From: Carettochelys insculpta
Lineage: Eukaryota > Chordata > Testudines > Carettochelyidae
NCBI RefSeq assembly: GCF_033958435.1
Contig: NC_134138.1
Span: 263,353,798 to 263,417,797, forward strand
Length of the DNA: 64,000 nt
Direction of reading: 5' to 3'
The position numbers and the translations under genes were made by a program. The notes beneath the pieces were generated by a model, which saw only the letters and a program-made list of their open reading frames with translations, searched no databases and had not been told where the DNA came from. Below, one piece after another: positions 1-11,516 of the stretch. How positions within the stretch are numbered: position 1 is the first letter of the stretch; every line of letters begins with the position of its first letter.

Positions 1-800
1 GTGGGTGGGTGTTTGTGAGTGCATATGAGTGAGTGGGCATGTGGGTGTGTGAGGGTGTGTGTGTGAGTGTGTATGACTGAGAAGGCATGTAGGTGTGTGA
101 GGGTGTGTTTGTGGGTGAGGGTGTGTGTGGGTGAGAGTGTATGAGTGAGTGGGCATGGGGGTGTGTGAGGGTGTGTTTGTGGGTGAGTGTGTATGAGTGA
201 GTGGGTGTGTGGGTGTGTGTGAGTGCTTATGAGTGAGTGGGCATGTGGGTGTGTGAGGCTGTGTGTGTGAGTGTGTATGACTGAGAGGGCATGTAGGTGT
301 GTGAGGGTGTGTTTGTGGGTGAGTGTGGGTGTGAGGGTGTGTGTGGGTGAGAGTGTATGAGTGAGTGGGCATGGGGGTGTGTGAAGGTGTGTTTGTGGGC
401 GAGTGTGTATGAGTGAGTGGGTGTGTGGGTGTGTGTTTGTGAGTGCTTATGAGTGAGTGGGCATGTGGGTGTGTGAGGGTGTGTGTGTGAGTGTGTATGA
501 GTGAGTGGGTACGTGAGAGTGTGAGGGGGTGTGTGTGAGTGTGTATGACTGAGAGGGCATGTAGGTGTGTGAGGGTGTGTGTGTGAGTGTGTATGAGTGA
601 GTCGGCGTGGGGGTGTGAGAGAGAGTGTGAGCGTGTTTGTGTGTGAGAATGTGTATGAGTGAGTGGCTGGGTGCCGGTGTGTGCGAGTGTGTATGAGTGT
701 GTGGGCGTGTGTGTGTGAGGATGTGGGCATGTGAGTGTGTGTTTGTGTGTGAGTGGTAGGAGTTGGTGGGTGGGTGAGTGTGTGTATGAGCGAGTGTGTG
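1..800. repeat. TG-rich minisatellite with about 204-220-bp higher-order period
   Basis: Almost pure G/T/A sequence built from GTGTGAGTG, GAGTGAGTGGGCATG and GTGTGTGAGGGTG blocks. The landmark GAGTGCATAT/GAGTGCTTAT recurs at 17, 221 and 441, so a higher-order unit of about 204-220 bp has been duplicated. The long minus-strand reading frames rich in His-Thr dipeptides at 227-730 and 447-1061 are translations of this repeat, not genes. The left end of the array lies outside the window. Confidence 0.9.
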
Positions 801-1354
801 TGCGCCCGGGGGCGGGGGCGCAGAGGGCGCGGGACGTAAGCGGGGAGAAGCGCATTTTAAACGGTTTAGGAACCTAAAGGTGCCGGGGGCCGCCGGAGCT
901 GCGGGAAAGGGGCGGCCGAGCTGCCGCCGCAGAGCCGGGCCGATCGCGGCCGTGTAACACAGACCCCAGGGCCGGGACAGTATTTCCAACCCGAGGGCGA
1001 TTCTCTGAGCTGCTGAGGGCGGGGACGGGCTGTAATGAACGCGGCGAGAGCTCCGGGTCACCCCCGGGCGCTGGTTTCGCTGGGGCTGCGCGGAGCTCCA
1101 GGGGCTGCTCTCGCCTAGGGCCGTTTAGCGGAGGGCGGGGCCGGGCGGGCGCTAGGAAGGGCCCCGGTCCGCGGAGCAGCTTCTCGTGCTCCGGGAAGGG
1201 CCCTGCAGCAGATGCCCCGTCGGTTTGCCGCGGGTGTCACCGAAGGTGAACTGCCAACTTCAGCCGAGAGCCGGGTCTCCTCCGCCTGGCTGGGAGCGGC
1301 AACCAGCGCCGCAACCCGGCGTGGTTCGGAGCGAGAGGGCTGGTCATGACTTCC
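801..1354. other. GC/CpG-rich unique block between two minisatellites
   Basis: Sharp transition from TG repeat to GC-rich, CpG-dense sequence (for example GCGGCCGAG and CGGGCGCTGG). It looks like a CpG island or GC-rich flank. No open frame here resembles a known protein, and I see no tRNA, splice pattern or repeat family. Confidence 0.5.
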
Positions 1355-2475
1355 TGATGGGCTGTCACGGGTGTGTGTGTGTGTGTGCGCGCGCGCGCGT
1401 GATGGGTTATTACACGGGAGTTTGTGTGTGTGTGTTTCACTCAGGGAGAGGGCTGATGTGTCTTCCTGATGGGCTGGTGTGTGTGTGTGAGTGTGTGTGT
1501 GCGGTGGGCTATTACAGGGGTGGGTGGGTGGGTGTGATGGTTTATTATAGGTGTGTGTGTGATGGGCTATTACAGGTGGGTGTGTGGTGGGCTATTAGAG
1601 GTGTGTGGGTGGGTGTGATGAGCTGTTTACAGGTGTGGGGGGGCTATTAGAGGTGTGTGGGTGTGATGAGCTATCACAGGTGTGTGTGTGTGATGGGCTA
1701 TTAGATTGTGTGTGTGAGTGATGAGCTATTGCAGGTGTGTGGGTGTGTGGTGGGCTATTAGAGGTGTGTGTGTGATGGGCTATTAGAGGTGTGTGGGTGG
1801 GTGTGATGAGCTGTTACAGGTGTGTGTGTGGTGGGCTATTAGGGGGTGTGTGTGTGAGATGAGCTATTACAGGTGGGTGGGTGTGTGATGGGCTACTAGA
1901 GGGGTGTGTGTGTGTGTGATGAGCTGTTACAGGTGGGTGTGTGTGGTGGGCTATTAGAGGTGTGTGTGTATGTGATGAGCTATTACAGGTGTGTGTGTGT
2001 GGTGGGCTATTAGAGGTGTGTGTGTGTGATGAGCTATTACAGGTGGGGGTGTGTGATGGGCTATTAGAGGCGTGTGGGTGGCTGTGTGATGAGCTATTAG
2101 AGGTGTGTGTGTGATGAGCTGTTACAGGTGGGTAGGTGTGTGGTGGGCTATTAGAGGTGTGTGGGTGGGTGTGATGAGCTGTTACAGGTGTGTGTGTGGT
2201 GGGCTATTAGAGGGGTGTGTGTGATGGGCTATTAGAGGTGTGTGGGTGGGTGTGATGAGCTGTTACAGGTGTGTGTGTGGTGGGCTATTAGAGGGGTATG
2301 TGTGATGGGCTATTAGAGGTGTGTGGGTGGGTGTGATGAGCTGTTACAGGTGTGTGTGTGGTGGGCTATTAGAGGGGTGTGTGTGTGTGTGATGGGCTAT
2401 TACAGGTGTGTGTGTGTGTGATGGGCTATTGCAGGCGGGTGTGGGTGCTGGTGTGGGCGTGGGCGTGGGTGTGTA
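1355..2475. repeat. Minisatellite, about 37 units of 25-32 bp
   Basis: The core GATGGGCTATTAGAGG / GATGAGCTATTACAGG recurs about 37 times, separated by variable GTGTGTGTGG spacers. Many units alternate between a GGGCT...TAGAGG form and a GAGCT...TACAGG form, which suggests a dimeric higher-order unit of about 55 bp. The ends grade into TGGGCGTGGGTG (right) and a plain TG/CG tract near 1370-1400 (left). The array is strongly purine/T biased on the plus strand and has no coding potential. Confidence 0.9.
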
Positions 2476-2479
2476 AGCT

Positions 2480-3140
2480 GCCAGCATTGCTCTGATACAA
2501 GATGTAAGACTGTTAAACAAACCACACCCTCCCTGCAAAGCAGCGGGGAAAGCTCGTTCCCTTCCCGGCCCGGAGAACGCTGGGTTCTGCCCTGCCGGCC
2601 CGCGGGCTGTCACAGCCGGGCTGACTGGTGCCACGCCGGGCCATAACTGCTGCTCCGGGAGGACTTGGGAGACGGGGTCCCGCTCCCGCTCCCGCCCCCC
2701 GAGCGCTAACTGCAGCCTGCTGAGTCCAGGCCAGCGTGCGGCTGAGCCCGCGTCGTGCCCCCTGGTGCCGAGCTGTTCCCAACCTCCCCGGACGCTCCCT
2801 GCCGAGCCGAGCCGAGCCGAGACGCCCCCACGCCCCAGGGGCGCTCCCCAGGGCTGCCCGGGCGGGGCCGCCTGTCGAGGCCGGGTGTCGCGAGGCCGAG
2901 CTGGCGAGGGAGCCCCCGACGCCCCCGTCCAGCTGTGGGGTGCGCGCCTGTGGGGTGTGCAATGAGCCGCCCGCCAGCGCGGGGTGGGGGTCGCCTGGCG
3001 CAGATGAGGTGATAGTGCTTAGGGATAGCTCGTGTGGGGAAGCCCTTGCCGGGCCAGGCCTGCGGCTGCGTGCGCGCATCCCGCGTGGCCAGCCGGCGCC
3101 TGAGCGCCCGGGCCTGATTCGGAGCGCTAGGGCCTATAAA
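2480..3140. other. CpG island with TATA-like box, no gene recognised
   Basis: Dense CpG and several overlapping open frames on both strands, as expected by chance in GC-rich DNA. A TATAAA lies at 3135-3140 (plus strand), directly before a pyrimidine-rich tract. I recognise no protein family in any frame. It could be an unannotated promoter or simply a GC-rich flank of the minisatellite. Confidence 0.4.
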
Positions 3141-3345
3141 CGTCCGTGTGTCTCACCTGTCCGCCCGTCCGTCCCTCCGTCCGCTCATCTGTCTGCCTCT
3201 CTGCCCTTCCGTCTGCCCGTCCCTCCGTCCATCTCTCCCTCAGTCCGTCCCTCAGTCGGTCTATCTACCCATCTACATGGCTGGCCGGCCGCTCGTCCCT
3301 CTGTCTGTCCTTCCGTCAGTCGGTCCGTCCCTCTCCCCCTCTCTC
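3141..3345 (+). repeat. Degenerate (TCCG/TCTG)n pyrimidine tetranucleotide tract
   Basis: Repeated GTCCGTCCC, GTCTGCC and CATCTCTCC words on the plus strand form a degenerate tetranucleotide array. The Cys/Leu/Ser/Pro-rich frames crossing it are repeat artefacts. The following 3346-3711 is GC-rich and contains nothing I can identify. Confidence 0.75.
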
Positions 3346-3720
3346 TCGCTTGGTTGAAAACCAAGGGGAAGGAACCGCTCTAGGGGGAAGGAACCGCGAC
3401 GTGGAGGCCCGAGGAACCCCAGCCAGCCCTGGCGCGCAAAGCTGCGCTCGTGCGCTCAGGCGGGCGAGCCCCCGCGCGCGCATTACACCTGCGCCCGGCG
3501 GCGAGACGCTGGGGCTCTTCCCTCCCCGCGCCATGGGGCCGAACACGCCGGCGGCCCCCGCGCCTTGCACGAGGTGGGAAGTTACTCGCCGGCTCCTGAG
3601 GGCCTTTCCCACCCCCCTCGCCCCGGAGGGGAGGCTGGCGCGTAGAGGGCTCAGTAGCTGCGGGCCGGCTCGTGGCGGGAGGGCTCTGGGGCTCGTCTAG
3701 GTCTGCAAAATTCATCCTGC

Positions 3721-3982
3721 GCGTTGGCCTGCTAAGCCCAGGGCGGTGAGCTCAAGCCCTGAGGGGGCCCTTTAGGGGTCTGGGGCGACCGGTTTATCTT
3801 TCCAGCGGGGAGGGACAGCTCCGTGGTTCAACCATCGGCCTGCTAAAGCCCCGGTGGTGAGCTCAGCCCTCGAGGGGTCATTTAGGGGTCTGGGGCAGAT
3901 AGATCAAAGGGATGGTGCCTGGCCTGGGCAGGGGGCTGGTCTCCATCGCCTCCTGAGGTCCCTTCCGGCTCTATAAGATGCA
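3721..3982 (+). mobile_element. Two tandem tRNA-derived SINE fragments with CR1-like tail
   Basis: Two copies of the tRNA-like head (TTGGCCTGCTAAG... GTGAGCTCAAGCCC) begin near 3724 and 3812. The second continues through CATTTAGGGGTCTGGGG into the tail GTCTCCATCGCCTCCTGAGG TCCCTTCC, the CR1-like 3' end shared by cryptodiran-turtle pol III SINEs. The first copy is truncated after the head region. Both are diverged from the intact-looking copy near 32.98 kb. Confidence 0.8.
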
Positions 3983-6900
3983 GAGCTCCATCTTTCACCT
4001 TTAAAAACACCCCGCGCTAAGGTGTCTGCTCTGCGCGCACAAACCCAGCAGGGAGCCGCTTGCTTTCCCTTGCACGGGCTTTAAAGGAACCCCAAACCCG
4101 GGAGGGGTGAAACGTCCCCAGAAGGGGAGGACATCCGACATTGTCCCCTCTGGGTTATTTCCTTAAAGCTTGTGTGTAAAGAGAAAGAGGAGTAGGAGTA
4201 GGGTGCCGTGAAGAAAGAGCTCCTGTGTCTGCTGGCCGTGAGAGCGGTGATCGCCTTCTGCAGAGGGGCTGGAGAAACCCAGGCAGCATCAAGGCACTTT
4301 CTGCTCCTGGGCTTGTGGTGTGGGACGCACTGGCTCCTTTGCAATGAGGGCGTGGAAAGTTAGCCAAGTTTTCATACTCCCCCCCCGCCCCCAAAAGCAT
4401 CTCCTGTGACTGGCAGTTTGGTGACTGGACCCTCTCCAGAGGTCGCGTAAAATTTCTCGCCTTAGGTGCAAGCTAGTGTAAGGCAGGTGTAAAATGTGTC
4501 CCTTAACACAGCTGAAAGATGAGCCAAACCCTCCTCTCATGCAGCCCCATTGGCCTCCTTGGAAATGCCCTGGTGTAAGTGGCTCTGTGTAGCGGCCATG
4601 TAACAGCCGCATTGCCCCTTTGTTAACTTGGACAAATGCAGCTGCGTTCAGTTCAGCTCTAAACGGCTCTTTAGTAGCAAACCTTCCTTCCAGCCAACAC
4701 TTTTCTTCTCCAAGAGCCTGATTCGTCTGCCTCAGCACTTAGCTCAGTGAAATCCTTTCAAAGCCACGTGCAAGAAGTTGTGCAAAATGTAAATCTAGAG
4801 TCCTGCTTCCCAACTGAAAGCTTTACACTCGCTCCTTCTGCCACAACGAACGGGTTGTCCCTACGCTGTTCAAACTTTTCCTGACCAGAGGGGTTAAAAG
4901 AAGGAACCCAACTTGTGAAACACTGGAATTCTTTCTTCCTTACACAGCGTCTAAATCAGGGGAGATATTTGCCTGCGGGAGAGTATTTTCCACAGTAGCT
5001 ATTTCATTTTTTTTTAAAAGTTTGTGTTACATTTCTTACAGCAGGAACAAGTTCTGATAACAAGATTCCCCCGGACATTAAACTCTTTTTTTCTTAAGGT
5101 TGCCCTGTTTAAGATAAATGTAGGCTTAAATATTGGGAGAAATTATTACTACTATAGCACCTAAGCCAATGGCCACTTTGTTTACCCTCTTATTCAGCTG
5201 CTCTGCTAACGTAATACCTTTACTTCAATTTTCAAGGTTTATAGTGTTGTCAGATTTAAAAAAAAAAAAAGACACCAAAATTATTGCCATTACTACATCT
5301 GGATTCAAGTTTACCAGCTGGTATAATTTTAGGCTGGAAGCATTATTTACAAGAGTTGTTTTCCAAACATAACGCAAGTAAATATATGTCTTAAAAGTCT
5401 AAAAAGAAGAAACCTGTTGACAATGTAAGCGAATAAATACGTTTCTTTTCCTTGTAAACTATTTTGTATAACCTATATTAAGCAATTTAAAGTTGTAATC
5501 ATTTTACGGCTGTCGGCTGCCCTCTTTTATTTGTATGTAAATCATCAAAAGTTTCTTCATTATGCCAGAAATTAATTAAACATATGCCTGCAAAATTGTG
5601 GGTTTAGTAAGTGGCTATTCACGCCCATAGAAATGTTTTACCCCAATTAGTACTTTTAAACTGAGCACCAGTATAGTTCTATCATTCTGAAATACACTCT
5701 AAGTACACACTCTCTATTAAACACCATTTCAAACTTTTAAGTACACCTGGTGTATTTCATAATAAAGTGTTTTTATTTAATGCAATCTTCAAGAATTTAA
5801 ACACACAAAATGCAGTGAGAATGTTCACAATTTTGAGACCACAGTTGTAAATAGAAACATTCATATTTCATAAGATTATAAATATTTGATACGGCAATTG
5901 TAAAATGCACGTTTTATAAACTGGAAAAAAAATCTTGGCTTGCTTGCTAAAAGGCAATGTCATGTAATCCTGGCTTCTAAGCAGCGGATGATTATTCACA
6001 GAATTTAAAATGACAGCTTTGATCTTAGAGTTTGCTTCTTTCTTTAAAAGTTTATATTACTATGTACAATGCTTGTCTATTATAGCTGTGAAATAAAGAG
6101 GTTTTAAGGCAAAGCGACCAGTTCACCCTCACTCATCAAGGAGACTACAGTCCTGAATTATTGTACAATACACCCCCACTCGGGGTGCCGGGTGGCCCTG
6201 GCCAACGTTTTGGACACTTTATTCCAAACCGGAGGGGGATCTAGAACAGGGACAACTCTTACAAGTGCCCGACGAACCTTGACCCTAGTGAGTTAACACG
6301 GGACCGCCGTTCCCCCTCGGAGACGAGAATTGCAAGGGGAAAAATAAACCCAACCCCACTGAACTGCTTTATTTACACTGACTGTCCCTTGGTAGGTACT
6401 CTGCACCTGAATGGATGTGTTTGATTTCAAACCTGCCCCGGATTCTAGGCTGACACATACCTCTCACCGACCCACTGCATAATATTAGGCTACTGGGCTG
6501 GTCCTCTGTAAAACAAAATCCCACCGCTTGTGATTCTGCCTTCTAAGCCGAAGGGGGATAATTAAGACACCCCCTCTGCTCCTTATGAATTACTTATCTG
6601 AAGTAAGTACCTCAATTCTCCTTCCCACAGCCCCCTAACCCTTCTGCTCAGGTCTTCTCCTGGCCCAGCGCTGCCCGCGTGGAGGCCTTGGGTCGGGAAG
6701 AGGCTTTATGGATGTATTTTTAGATAGTCTTGGTTCAGGCTGCTTTATTTTTCCGGTTAAGGTCCAGGGTTGATGGGTTTACCCGTTTTTCACCCAAGAA
6801 GGTTGCCCTCCAACAGCCATGAGACCATTTTTGCAACTAGCATCCGGCGTGCACAGCGGTGGTGCAAACAGGAGATCTTAAGGATACGTGTGCTAGGTTA

Positions 6901-7476
6901 CAGGCTAGGAAAGCCCCCAGTTCTCAGGCAGGACCTGGTCCTGCTAAGGCTATTCTGCAACTCCCTCCTGTTTTGGGGCAGCCGGCGCTCCGAGCCCGCA
7001 GGCTGCTAACGCCAGCAGCTCTGGGTAGGCTTGTCCAGGGCAAACCTTCTGCAAAAGCCAAGGCGGACTGCTCTCTTGAGAGAAACAGCGTCTAACTTAC
7101 CAAAAGCGAGGACCGGGGACTGAGCGGGGGTGGTTTGTGTGTGTGTGTGTGTGTGTGTGCGCTCACACTCGAGCTGCACGCGCGCGCACACCACAAAGGC
7201 CCAAAGGAGGAGCCTCCTTCATATGGAAAAGGGTATTTTTGTTTGTTCCCTTCCTATGCCATACTCCCGGAAGTTGTGATGTTTACTTGCAAAGTTTGGC
7301 CACCAAACTAAGAGGAAAAGGGGGGGGTCACAACTAAGCGCCAAATGAACCCTTTCAGCTCCCTTACTCCTTGTTTCCCTGTTCCCTTAAAAAATGAAAT
7401 TGTTATTTTCCAGCCCCAAAGCCAAACACAAAGTCAAAAAGAAATGGTAAAACTCATGGAACAAATGGGAGAACTA
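3983..7476. other. AT-rich noncoding 3' flank of EN2, possible distal 3' UTR
   Basis: No coding frame and no recognised interspersed repeat. 4700-6650 is markedly AT-rich compared with both sides. Minus-strand AATAAA signals (TTTATT on the plus strand) occur at 5772-5777, 6368-6373 and 6744-6749. They could serve as distal EN2 polyadenylation signals, because mammalian EN2 has a 3' UTR of more than 1 kb. A short (TG)n run lies at 7135-7159. Confidence 0.4.
7135..7159 (+). repeat. (TG)n microsatellite
   Basis: Uninterrupted TG dinucleotides followed by CGCTCACAC. It lies in the 3' flank of EN2. Confidence 0.9.
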
Positions 7477-7482
7477 TTTATT
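7477..7482 (-). promoter_or_regulatory. EN2: Candidate EN2 polyadenylation signal AATAAA
   Basis: TTTATT on the plus strand reads AATAAA on the minus strand, 422 bp downstream of the stop codon. It is the first canonical signal after the coding region, but others follow further downstream. Confidence 0.4.
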
Positions 7483-7903
7483 CGGTTCACAGTCGTGTGA
7501 AATGCAGCAATAAAAATCTTTGGACGTCAGCAAAAATTGTTTTAATTCTTTTTTGAATTTCAAAAAACAGTGTCCAATGTCCGTTCAAACAGCGCTTAAG
7601 TCTATAAAAAGGCAACTTAAGCATTAAAAAAATTCAGAAAGATACCTTCTAAAATCTCCATAGAGCCAAAATAAAACAAAACAAACTCAAAAATATTTTA
7701 TAATCAGATATTTTGGATTTTTACACCTCACCTGTAAATTATATACACATAGAATATTGCAGAATTATATCTAATACACAATATTTTCACTGTTAATGCT
7801 GGTATAATCTTTTTACACTGGCCCTTATTTTTTAATTAAATTATTGCATTGTATAAAGTTTGACTGCAAACTGCCCCCTTCCCAGCCTCCCCCGGCCCCC
7901 TCT
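7477..7903 (-). other. EN2: EN2 3' UTR, proximal part
   Basis: AT-rich sequence directly downstream of the EN2 stop codon (TAG at 7906-7904, minus strand). The nearest clear AATAAA on the minus strand is at 7482-7477, which would give a 3' UTR of about 440 nt. Further signals at 6744-6749, 6368-6373 and 5772-5777 would allow longer forms. Which signal is used cannot be told from sequence alone. Confidence 0.5.
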
Positions 7904-8220
7904 CTATTCACTGTCTGACTTGCCGTCTTTTGATGTGGTGGAGTGGTTGTACAGTCCCTGGGCCATCAGATGCACCGCCAGCGTGTTCTTGTTGCCAGTG
8001 GCTTTCTTGATTTTGGCTCGCTTGTTCTGAAACCAGATTTTGATCTGGGACTCGTTGAGGCTGAGTTCCTGCGCCAGGCTCTGCCTCCTCTGCTCCGTCA
8101 AGTATCTGTTGGTCTGAAACTCCGCTTTCAGTCTCTGCAGCTGCTCCGCAGTGAAGGCTGTCCTGGGGCGCTTATCCTCCTTGTTGGGGTTCTTCTTCTT
8201 TGGTTTACGAGAGCGGGGGC
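7904..8220 (-). CDS. EN2: Engrailed-2 homeobox transcription factor, exon 2 (homeodomain exon)
   Basis: Encodes residues 196 (split codon) to 300 of EN2. It contains the basic EH3 linker ([14 protein letters not shown]), the complete 60-residue homeodomain at about 211-270 and the EH5 C-terminal repressor/tail region ending GKSDSE. Recognition-helix residues are visible: W48, F49, Q50 and N51 of the homeodomain fall at W258-F259-Q260-N261 ([12 protein letters not shown]). Q50 predicts TAATTA-type binding. The splice acceptor is a pyrimidine tract ending CCTCAG immediately 5' (8223-8221, minus strand). The exon starts GC, completing Gly196. The tail reads [12 protein letters not shown], very close to amniote EN2 and unlike EN1. 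EN2 is a nuclear repressor that patterns the midbrain-hindbrain boundary and cerebellum. No frameshift or missing key residue. Confidence 0.98.
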
Positions 8221-11081
8221 CTGAGGGCCAGAGCGAAAGAAAAATCATAAGGGAGACGAGAAGGGCGGGGGGGGGCTGGGAAGGGTGTCCCGGAGTTTGG
8301 GGTTGGAGGGTTTTAAGGGGCCACGGCGTGCAGTGACTAGGGGGAGGGGCGCAGGAGCCGGCGCGAGACGCTGGAGGTCATTGCTACGTGCGCCCCACTG
8401 GGTCCGCTAGGCCCGGCCGCGGCAGCTGGCCACGGCCCGGCTGGCCTCTGGGCGCTGTGCTCTGGCGCGAGCGTTCCCCCTCCCCCGTTGGCTCAGTGCC
8501 CGGGGAGGGCGGCGGGGCAGAGGGACAGACCCGGGTCTCCTTGTGGGCCCCTGGAAGAGGCCTTCGGGGCCTGCGGCCTGGTGGCCGCCTGGGGTCCCAG
8601 AGCCTCTTGCACAGGGGGGCGGGGAGGGGCCCAGGCCTGCACCCCTCTCCAAACCCGCCCGCACAGCCGGGCAATTGCAGGGGACACGTTGGCAACCCCG
8701 CGCTCCGGGGCTCGCCCCTCTGCCCGGGGCTGGAAGGCGCCAGGCTGCAGGGTGCGGGGCAGGCCGTGGGAGCCGCCGGGGAAGCGCTGGCGCGCCGGTG
8801 GGAGCTCACTTTCTGGAAGCCCTTCCCGGGGGGCTGCCGCGGTCGGTGGCCTCTGATCTCTGGAGCATTCAGCGGTTGTTTCGGCCAGGGGAGCAGCAAG
8901 CCCAGCCTCAGCCAGCCAGATCTCGGGCTCTTTGTCTCTCTGCCCCCCTGGACGCTGCCTTACTGTGCAGGGGGGCGCGGGGGCTGTGAGCGGGGCCCAG
9001 GTCAGCGGGCCGGGCTGGAGATTTTACACCTGGCCCTGCCCGAACGCGGGCGGATCCCCGCGGGGTCTGCGAGGTCGGGTCCCTATCCGCCCCGCGACAC
9101 GTGAGCCACGAGCGGAGGTTTAAGGCAACGGGGGGAAGAAAAACTCCTGCCCGGGGACAAGTCAATCAAAGGGCAGAAAAGAGGCTCTGCCACAGGCGGA
9201 AATAGGAGTGACAAGGGCCGCCGGGAAGTGATCTGCCGGCACAAGAGAAAGGGGGACTTCAGCGGGCTCGAGCCAAGCCCGGCTGTGGGATCTATGTTAT
9301 ACGGGGCCACCAGGCCACGGTGTGACCGGCGGGCTTGGGAAACGTGTCAACCATCTTCCTCCGCGCAGCCTCCCCTTAGAGGCTGCGTGCGGCTGTCGGA
9401 ACCCTGCTCAGCAAGCGCTCGGGGTCGGAAAGGGAGCCCACAGCTGGCTTGTGGAACGACGGAGTTCTGCCTCGGGCCGCTGGGCAGGGTCGTGGGGTTC
9501 TGTGCCGTTCAGCGCCCCGTTTCCAGAGCCGGAACCAACCAGGCCAGCTCCACGGACACAGGCCGACGCAATCGTCAGCTTAAAAAAGACAACACACCCG
9601 TGGTCCCGCTTCAGAGCCGGCCCGAAGTGACAAGAAACAAAGACCGGGGAAAGAGCCTCCCCACTCCGCTCTCCGGTTTTGCGGGGGACGCTCGGTCTCA
9701 CTCACCCCTTTCTCCGTCTGGATCATTGTCTAGGAAACTTAGCGTGGCCAGAGCCAGGGTGTAATTCTCCCCCTTTCCCTAAGAGCGCCAGTAAACCCCC
9801 TCCCCACCCCCGCCGCTCTGCAATTCCCCCGGACGCGGCTGCAGACAAGCAAGTGACCATTTCCTTCGCGGTTTTTAAAAAATACAAGCGTGCTAAAACG
9901 ACCGGCTTTAACCCCAGGAACGGCCTGGCGGCGGAGAGCGAAAACGGCAGCTAGAGGAGCAATCGCCTCTCTCTGAATTTCATCCCCCGAGCAGAAGGGT
10001 TAAGAAACCTTCTTTCTTACAGCGGCTTGAGACAATGCAGCAATCCGAACGTTTGTTTACATTGTAATCGGAGTAGGTGGGAGATTCGCATCGCTCGCAG
10101 GTCGCCTTAAAGAACGATTCTCATTCTTAGCGCTGCGTTTTATTTCTTGTCTTTAATATCATCCTACACCCCGCAAACGAGGGTCCTCTCTCGCGCGCGC
10201 GCCTGTGCCATTGTGGGGATATAGGTTAATTAAATATTAACAAAGGAGAGGAGTGGAGAACAATGGAGTAAATTTCAATTCAGACTGGAATAGGGGAGCG
10301 AAAGAGTTGGCTCGCCTTTATTACAAACTATTTTTAAATGCAACCTGCATTGCTTTCCTCAACCATCCTACAGTTTGGAGTGGGGGAGAGGGACGGGGCT
10401 AGCCAGTCGCTGGTGGAAAATACTTTTAGTGTGAATTGGGTTTTTAGAAAAAAAAAATCCGGGTTACAGCCCGGACATCTGTGTCTTTAACGAGGTTTCT
10501 AATTCTTTCGGATGCAGATTAAAACAAAAAGAAAGAAAAAAGCCAGCCCCCTGGAGCCACTCCTGCTTTCCCTGCATGAAACCAAGGAAATTCACTCGGA
10601 GGGGTTTGAACCTCTTCGGAGAGAAAATTTCAGGAGTTTCTCGTGAAATCTCAGTCCGGCAGGCACAGCCTTCCCAGCGAGCTTGAAATTTAACTTTCTC
10701 ACCCGCTGAAAATCTTTCCTGTTCCCTGGAAGAGCTGAACTAAATCACACGTGCGAAAATTACAGAAAGCAGAAGCGAGAAAGCAGCCAGCGCGGGACGA
10801 AGGGCTATTTTAAAATGAAATATCTGGGGTTTGAAATGAACAGTCCGCGGCCTATTGAGCCGGGAGCTGAATATACCGGTTCCTCTCCTCACCCTCCCAA
10901 CAAGCCACAGGGGTTTTTTTCACTCGCCAGGAAAGGGGCAGGCCTGGAAGGATCTCCGTGGCGTTCAAAGAAGGGACTTCAATGGCTTCCCCCCACCTTT
11001 TAAATACCATTTTAAAAATCTCCACAGTAGAAGAGTCCCTCTCCGGCTGAGGCTGTAGTTGAGCTAAAGGCTGATCGCTTT

Positions 11082-11152
11082 TGTGTGTGTGTGTGAGTGA
11101 GTGTGAGTGTGTGTGTGTGTGTGAGTGAGTGTGAGTGTGTGTGTGTGTACAC
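11082..11152 (+). repeat. (TG)n / GTGAGTGA microsatellite in EN2 intron
   Basis: TG runs interrupted twice by GAGTGAGTGTGAG, followed by TACACACAGG. It lies in the intron about 370 bp from the exon 1 donor. Confidence 0.9.
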
Positions 11153-11251
11153 ACAGGAGGGATTTATTCGATTACCCGCTTTCATTTTGACCTGTCCGTA
11201 GTAAAACTATCCCCATGTCCCCACTATATTTTAATACGATTTGGGGGGAAA

Positions 11252-11281
11252 AAACAAACAAACAAACAAACAAAAACAAAA
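11252..11281 (+). repeat. (AAAC)n microsatellite in EN2 intron
   Basis: Five or so CAAA units after an AAAAA start. Simple repeat only. Confidence 0.85.
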
Positions 11282-11516
11282 CCCCTTGGCTCTCTATGGG
11301 TTTAATTTTTTCCTGTATTTTTTCTCGCCCCTTTTCAACCAACCAAATATTTTCCGCGGGGCCATGTGGAAAGCTCCCTCCAGGCTCCACGGATTCCCTG
11401 GGCGGCTGATACTCGGTGGGGACCAGCCTGTGCTCTGGGAAGGGGCGCCCGAAGGGAAGGGGAGGCCGGGCTCTGTGAGCGAAACCTTCCTGGCCGGTGC
11501 TGACGGCGACTCTTAC

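Larger units (their letters stand above)
8221..11516 (-). other. EN2: EN2 single intron (3,296 bp)
   Basis: Bounded by the donor GTAAGA (11516-11511, minus strand) and acceptor CAG (8223-8221), phase 1, splitting a Gly codon as in other vertebrate EN2 genes. 8221-9960 is GC- and CpG-rich, so long antisense frames (for example 8388-9104 plus) arise by chance. 9960-11050 is more AT-rich and unique and could hold intronic regulatory sequence. Simple repeats lie at 11082-11152 and 11252-11281. No repeat-family insertion is recognised. Confidence 0.95.

Noticed and set aside
227..1061. Long minus-strand His/Thr-repeat proteins
   Set aside because: Translations of the TG minisatellite. No initiation context, domains or splice structure.
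1355..2475. CRISPR array
   Set aside because: Spacers are themselves TG repeat of variable length and the genome is vertebrate; this is a minisatellite.
3146..3700. Cys/Leu/Ser/Pro-rich open frames
   Set aside because: They cross a pyrimidine tetranucleotide repeat in GC-rich DNA; several frames on both strands are open at once.
8388..9104. 238-codon plus-strand frame antisense to the EN2 intron
   Set aside because: The GC-rich intron lacks stops on both strands; no recognisable domain.
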